Positions 6,649 through 9,458 of a DNA stretch of 9,458 nucleotides are shown in pieces. The stretch's first letter is position 1, and each line of letters opens with the position of its first letter. A model generated the notes under the pieces. It had not been told where the DNA came from. It saw nothing but the letters and a program-made list of their open reading frames with translations, and made no database searches. The stretch is from contig JAHWJF010000093.1 of NCBI GenBank assembly GCA_019348515.1, positions 1-9,458 on the forward strand, given 5' to 3'. Position numbers and translations under genes: made by a program. Source of the stretch: Chloroflexota bacterium. Lineage in GTDB: Bacteria; Chloroflexota; Chloroflexia; Thermomicrobiales; UBA6265.

Positions 6649-6741
6649 GTGTCATCCTGAACAGAGTGAAGGATCTCGCCTCATTACCACACAGCCCTAG
6701 ACGGACGAGTTGCTTCGCTTCACTCACTTGCAGCATGACAC
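6649..6741 (+). repeat. Intergenic hairpin repeat, copy B
   Basis: This 93-base element begins GTGTCATCCTGAAC and ends GCATGACAC. The left arm contains GAGTGAAGGATCTC and the right arm GCTTCGCTTCACTC, so the arms pair at about 19 of 23 positions with one bulge. It shares TGAAGGATC and GCTTCGC with copy A at matching spacing and lies in the same plus-strand orientation, although the flanking genes here are on the minus strand. From memory, motifs like GTCATCCTGAGCGAAGCGAAGGATCT are common between genes in Chloroflexota and some Acidobacteria; this was not checked. It occupies most of the gap between the YtxH-like and 15-residue-repeat genes and may also act as a terminator for the latter. Confidence 0.8.
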
Positions 6742-6767
6742 GCATCGACTAAACGATGAAGACCATT

Positions 6768-7385
6768 TCATCTGCCCCGGAACAGCCGGCGCAGCACGGA
6801 GCCGAAGAACAACAATCCCGCGCCCATCCCAACTCCGAATGCGGCTGCCCCCCGCACATCTACCAGGGGTCGCACGCTGTCGCTGGTCGTTCCGGCGTAG
6901 ACGGCGATTCTTGCGTCTCCCTCGATCGTGGCGCGGTCGGCCTTGAGCAGCAATACCCGGCCACGCACGATCCGCGCCTCATCGGTCGCGACCGCGATCG
7001 CTGTCGAGTTGTAGAACACGGCCTTGTCACTGCGAACGGCGAGGACACCCGAGTGGTCGACCTGGGCCGAGCGGGTGTCGACCGTCCGTGCACCGGAATT
7101 GGTCATGACAACCCGCTCCGCGGTCACCTGCTCGGCGCCAGCCCGGTCCATGGTGACCATGTCCGCGCGAACGTCGCCCGCTTCGGCACGAAGCAGCTCG
7201 GTGGCCGGGGTCGGCCGGTTCTCCGGACCGGCGCTGACGATCACCTCGGACGTGACGGATTCCGTCTCCGTCGACCTCCGATGTATCAGGGGTTCCGCTG
7301 CTCCCCCGGAATCATTGCCATCCGTCGACTCGGCCGGCGTATCCTCCAGTGCCACGTGGGCCGCCTTTCCCGCTTCATTTGGCAC
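6768..7385 (-). CDS. Hypothetical membrane-anchored protein with 15-residue repeats
   Basis: A 205-residue protein of no family I recognise. Residues 1-65 are polar and probably disordered. Residues 68-157 contain six consecutive 15-residue repeats, for example GAEQVTAERVVMTNS, GARTVDTRSAQVDHS and GVLAVRSDKAVFYNS, with hydrophobic residues kept at repeat positions 5, 10 and 12; a seventh starts at 158. A beta-solenoid is the likely fold. One membrane helix (about 178-197, AAAFGVGMGAGLLFFGSVL) and a basic tail, RRLFRGR, end the protein, suggesting C-terminal anchoring with the solenoid outside or against the membrane. No signal peptide is visible. The start is uncertain: the GTG at 7385 directly abuts a GGAGGG, while an in-frame GTG at 7355 has GGAAAGG at better distance. 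A structural role is a guess from the repeats only. Confidence 0.72.
   Translation of the reverse strand: MPNEAGKAAHVALEDTPAESTDGNDSGGAAEPLIHRRSTETESVTSEVIVSAGPENRPTPATELLRAEAGDVRADMVTMDRAGAEQVTAERVVMTNSGARTVDTRSAQVDHSGVLAVRSDKAVFYNSTAIAVATDEARIVRGRVLLLKADRATIEGDARIAVYAGTTSDSVRPLVDVRGAAAFGVGMGAGLLFFGSVLRRLFRGR
6915..7184 (-). repeat. Six 45-base coding repeats (15-residue units)
   Basis: The stretch encodes residues 68-157 of the membrane-anchored protein: six 15-residue units without gaps. Position 5 is Val or Leu in every unit, position 10 Val or Ala, position 12 Met, Val, Phe or Ile, and Asp, Glu or Arg is at position 8. The repeats are clear at protein level and diverged at DNA level, so they are old. 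Confidence 0.7.
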
Positions 7386-7411
7386 CCCTCCGGCGCACTA
7401 TCAGGCAGGCG

Positions 7412-7420
7412 AGTGTAGCA
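7412..7420 (-). promoter_or_regulatory. Possible extended -10 promoter element
   Basis: The minus strand reads TGCTACACT, an extended -10 (TGnTAnnnT) form, about 27 bases before the GTG at 7385. No good -35 lies 17 bases upstream. If real, it would let the 15-residue-repeat gene be expressed apart from the sugar transport genes before it. The evidence is weak. Confidence 0.2.
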
Positions 7421-7452
7421 TCGGGTTCGGAGGCCGCAGCATTCGGCAGAGC

Positions 7453-8493
7453 TCAAGCGTCGCGGCCGACGTCCATGACACGCACCAGCACAACGGTGAG
7501 CGCCAGGATGGCAATCAGGAGCAGAAACGACGCCGCCGCGGAGCGACCCATGTCAAGCGAGGTAAACGCGTTCTTCCAGATCGAGTAGGAGACCGTCTCG
7601 GTCGCGCTGCCGGGTCCGCCGCGGGTAAGAATGTAGATCAGGTCATACGTCTTCATTGCGGCGATCATTCGGATCAGCACGGTGACAAGCAATACCGGCA
7701 TCAGCAGCGGCAGGGTGACTGTCCAGAACGTCTGCCAGCGATTGGCTCCGTCAACGGAGGCCGCCTCGATCGGGTCACGTGGTAGCGCGGTCAGTCCGGC
7801 AAGAATGATGACGATCATCAGTGATGTCTCATGCCAGACATCGACCCCGATGATGGTCGGCATAGCGGTGGCTTGGCCCGACAACCACTCCTGCTTTGGT
7901 AGCCCGAACAAGCCGAGCGCCCAGTTTACTGCCCCGAGATCGGCGTGGAGGAGCAGCCGCCAGATCAGCCCTACCGCGATCGGGCTGACCAGCAACGGGA
8001 TGAGCAGGATCGCCAGGTAGATATTGCGAAAGCGCAGGCCCGGTTGGTTTAACAGCAACGAGAGCCCCAGGGCGATGACCAACTCGATCGCCACGACGCT
8101 GACCGCCAGGACGACGGTGTTCCTGGCCGCGTTGGCGAACAGATCGTCCCCTAGCGTACGGGCGTAATTCTCGAGTCCCGCAAACGCCCCAATTCCGCCC
8201 TCGGTCAGGTCGTACTCGTGGCTCGACACGTAGAGCGCGAACGCGAGCGGAAATCCGACGACGAGCAGGAGCGCGACGATCGTCGGCAGCGTCATCCCGT
8301 AGCGAAATGCGCCGTCGGGCGCGCCTCGCCGCGGGTCCGACCTCGCGGGTGATAGGGTGATGGAGTCAAAGGGTGATAGGGAGTTTCGGGTTTCCTGGAC
8401 CGCGTGTCGTGGCGAGCGTCCCGACAGATCGGAGCGATGCAAGCTCCGACCCGTTCCCATCGGCCCGTCCCCTATCACCTCATCACCCGTCAC
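7453..8493 (-). CDS. Carbohydrate ABC transporter permease, MalF/UgpA type
   Basis: A membrane subunit of a CUT1-type sugar importer, 346 residues from the GTG at 8493. Hydrophobic segments lie near 68-90, 124-148, 156-180, 212-233, 262-282 and 318-340. The EAA loop, EAASVDGANRWQTFWTVTLP at 243-262, is the contact site for the ATPase and is intact. The start is unclear. The first 50-odd residues are encoded by a repeat element and look unlike family N-termini. Alternatives are ATG at 8460 (AGGGG eight bases upstream) and ATG at 8295, which gives 280 residues but has no ribosome binding site and starts at the first membrane helix. The binding-protein gene ends nine bases before 8493, so the two form an operon. 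No second permease follows. Confidence 0.88.
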   Translation of the reverse strand: MTGDEVIGDGPMGTGRSLHRSDLSGRSPRHAVQETRNSLSPFDSITLSPARSDPRRGAPDGAFRYGMTLPTIVALLLVVGFPLAFALYVSSHEYDLTEGGIGAFAGLENYARTLGDDLFANAARNTVVLAVSVVAIELVIALGLSLLLNQPGLRFRNIYLAILLIPLLVSPIAVGLIWRLLLHADLGAVNWALGLFGLPKQEWLSGQATAMPTIIGVDVWHETSLMIVIILAGLTALPRDPIEAASVDGANRWQTFWTVTLPLLMPVLLVTVLIRMIAAMKTYDLIYILTRGGPGSATETVSYSIWKNAFTSLDMGRSAAASFLLLIAILALTVVLVRVMDVGRDA

Positions 8494-8504
8494 CCTATTA
8501 CCCT
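8347..8504. repeat. Large inverted octamer-repeat element at the gene junction
   Basis: The left arm (8347-8382) holds units such as GGGTGATA, GGGTGATG and again GGGTGATA. The right arm (8469-8504) holds their inverted counterparts CCTATCAC, CTCATCAC, CCGTCAC and CCTATTAC. The arms pair at about 25 of 36 positions with one gap and enclose about 86 bases. The right arm runs into the binding-protein stop codon and the left arm into the permease coding frame. This looks like an inserted REP- or MITE-like element. Confidence 0.65.
8429..8449. other. Perfect 7-bp hairpin nested in the octamer element
   Basis: TCGGAGC, loop GATGCAA, GCTCCGA. It sits in the spacer between the two octamer arms. No T tract follows on either strand, so it is not a standard terminator; it may be the central structure of the repeat element or an mRNA processing or stability hairpin between the two transport genes. 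Confidence 0.45.
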
Positions 8505-9458
8505 ACAGGAGTTCCGCCAGCTCCGTCGCGGCGGCATCCATAGCCTCTTGCGCGGTGGCGCCGCCCGCCACTGCATTGGCCAGGTGGCGTCCAACGATTT
8601 CGACAAGCTGCGTCTGCTTGGTTACCGCCGGCAGGCCCTTGCCTTCGGTAATCATTTCGCCGGCCTGCGGCAGCCAGGGGTACTTGGCCAGGATCTCCTC
8701 GTCCTCATACGGCGCCATCTGCGTCGGCAAACTGCCCGCCAGGGCGCGTCGACGGGCGACGTCGGGTGACTCAACCCAACGGACGAACTCCCAGCCGGCA
8801 TCCGGGTTCGGGGAGCTGATCGGGATCCCCCAGCCCCAGGCGCCGCTGAGTCCGGTGCCACCGGGCATGACCGAAGCCTTGTTCTTCCCGCTCGCCACAG
8901 CCTCTTCATCGCCATCGACCACCGCCAGCATCCACATGAAGCTGACCGAGCTGAAGGCGCGCCCCTGGCTATAGACCGCAATCGAGTCGTCGTAGTTGGC
9001 GCTGGCCGCGCCTGGCTGGGCGGCGTTGTTGACGCAGTCGATGTACAGCTCGGCGGCTCTCACGCCGGTCTCGTCATTGATCGTCGGCGCGGTGAGGTCG
9101 GCGTTGTAGTAATCGCCACCGGCGCTGTAGAGGAAGTTGCAGAACTCCATGACGATCGGGTCGACCTGTTGCGCGGTCATCGCGGCGCCGTAGAGCTCTT
9201 CTCCCTTCCAGTCCGTAATCGCCTTGGCAAGCTCAACGTAGCCCTCGACGCTATCGGGGATCGCCAGTTCCATATCCGTCGCTGCATTGAACTCTTCCTT
9301 GAACGCTTCGTCATTGACGAGGTCGTCGCGGTAGATGAGCCCCATTGGGTAGGCGTAGAAGGGCACGTACCAGGTCTTGCCGTCCGCTTGGGAGACGATG
9401 TCCAGCGTGGCGGGTATGTAGCGGTCGAGGGCGATGGCGTCGCCACTATCTGCGATGC
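8503..9458 (-). CDS. Sugar ABC transporter substrate-binding protein (partial, N-terminus missing)
   Basis: The last 318 residues of an extracellular solute-binding protein of family 1 (MalE/UgpB-like), the high-affinity receptor of a CUT1 sugar importer. The frame is open through the window edge, so signal peptide and lipobox lie outside. Reading in, DGKTWYVPFYAYPMGLIYRDDL spans the family's typical G-x-x-Y-x-V-P...L-x-Y-x-x-D-L region near the hinge. Further on come ITDWKGEELYGAAM, the YSQGRAFSS segment, and WGWGIPISSPNPDAGWEFVRW with SPDVARR, the usual C-terminal lobe motif. The C-terminus ELAELL ends at TAG 8505-8503. An internal GTG at 9366 is not a real start because similarity continues upstream. 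The nearby permease should be its partner. Substrate, beyond a probable sugar or oligosaccharide, cannot be read from this fragment. Confidence 0.92.
   Translation of the reverse strand, partial: IADSGDAIALDRYIPATLDIVSQADGKTWYVPFYAYPMGLIYRDDLVNDEAFKEEFNAATDMELAIPDSVEGYVELAKAITDWKGEELYGAAMTAQQVDPIVMEFCNFLYSAGGDYYNADLTAPTINDETGVRAAELYIDCVNNAAQPGAASANYDDSIAVYSQGRAFSSVSFMWMLAVVDGDEEAVASGKNKASVMPGGTGLSGAWGWGIPISSPNPDAGWEFVRWVESPDVARRRALAGSLPTQMAPYEDEEILAKYPWLPQAGEMITEGKGLPAVTKQTQLVEIVGRHLANAVAGGATAQEAMDAAATELAELL

Noticed and set aside
7024..7785. Plus-strand open frame of 253 codons
   Set aside because: It is antisense to the repeat protein and the permease, whose EAA motif and membrane segments identify the minus strand as coding.
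8347..8504. CRISPR array
   Set aside because: The units are only eight bases, contiguous and degenerate, with no unique spacers between them.

Overview
The window is a high-GC (roughly 60-65% by eye) stretch of ordinary bacterial chromosome. GTG starts, closely spaced genes and short palindromic intergenic repeats suggest a Chloroflexota bacterium of the Thermomicrobia/Sphaerobacter type. That assignment is inferred from protein style and repeats and was not tested by any search. No RNA gene, insertion sequence, CRISPR array or phage gene was seen, and no gene-free stretch exceeds about 155 bases.

Layout, left to right. (1) A plus-strand MglA-type small GTPase (39-614) converges on a minus-strand 3-hydroxyacyl-CoA dehydrogenase (665-1627). 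(2) A 111-base divergent gap leads into a plus-strand pair, an ABC ATPase (1739-2716) and an ABC-2 type permease (2713-3534). Their stop and start overlap as GTGA, so they probably form one exporter. (3) After an intergenic repeat comes a plus-strand HAD-superfamily, haloacid-dehalogenase-like gene (3666-4346). It converges on minus-strand ilvD (4410-6137) across a strong bidirectional terminator hairpin. (4) From here to the right edge every gene is on the minus strand. In transcription order these are a sugar ABC substrate-binding protein (cut by the window end), a MalF-type permease, a membrane-anchored protein with 15-residue repeats, a YtxH-like small membrane protein, and ilvD.

Functionally the window mixes branched-chain amino acid synthesis (IlvD), acyl-CoA oxidation or reduction (the dehydrogenase), carbohydrate uptake (binding protein plus one permease) and a two-gene exporter. 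These do not form one pathway. The sugar uptake set is incomplete: no MalG-type permease or MalK-type ATPase follows the MalF-type gene.

The most unusual content is non-coding or structural. Two same-orientation copies of a hairpin repeat sit in separate intergenic gaps (about 3552-3635 and 6649-6741). A larger inverted array of octamers lies exactly at the binding-protein/permease junction (8347-8504) and is read through by the permease frame. A degenerate heptamer array lies between the terminator and the ilvD stop. The hypothetical protein at 6768-7385 carries six clean 15-residue repeats that suggest a beta-solenoid. I see no convincing new multi-gene system here.
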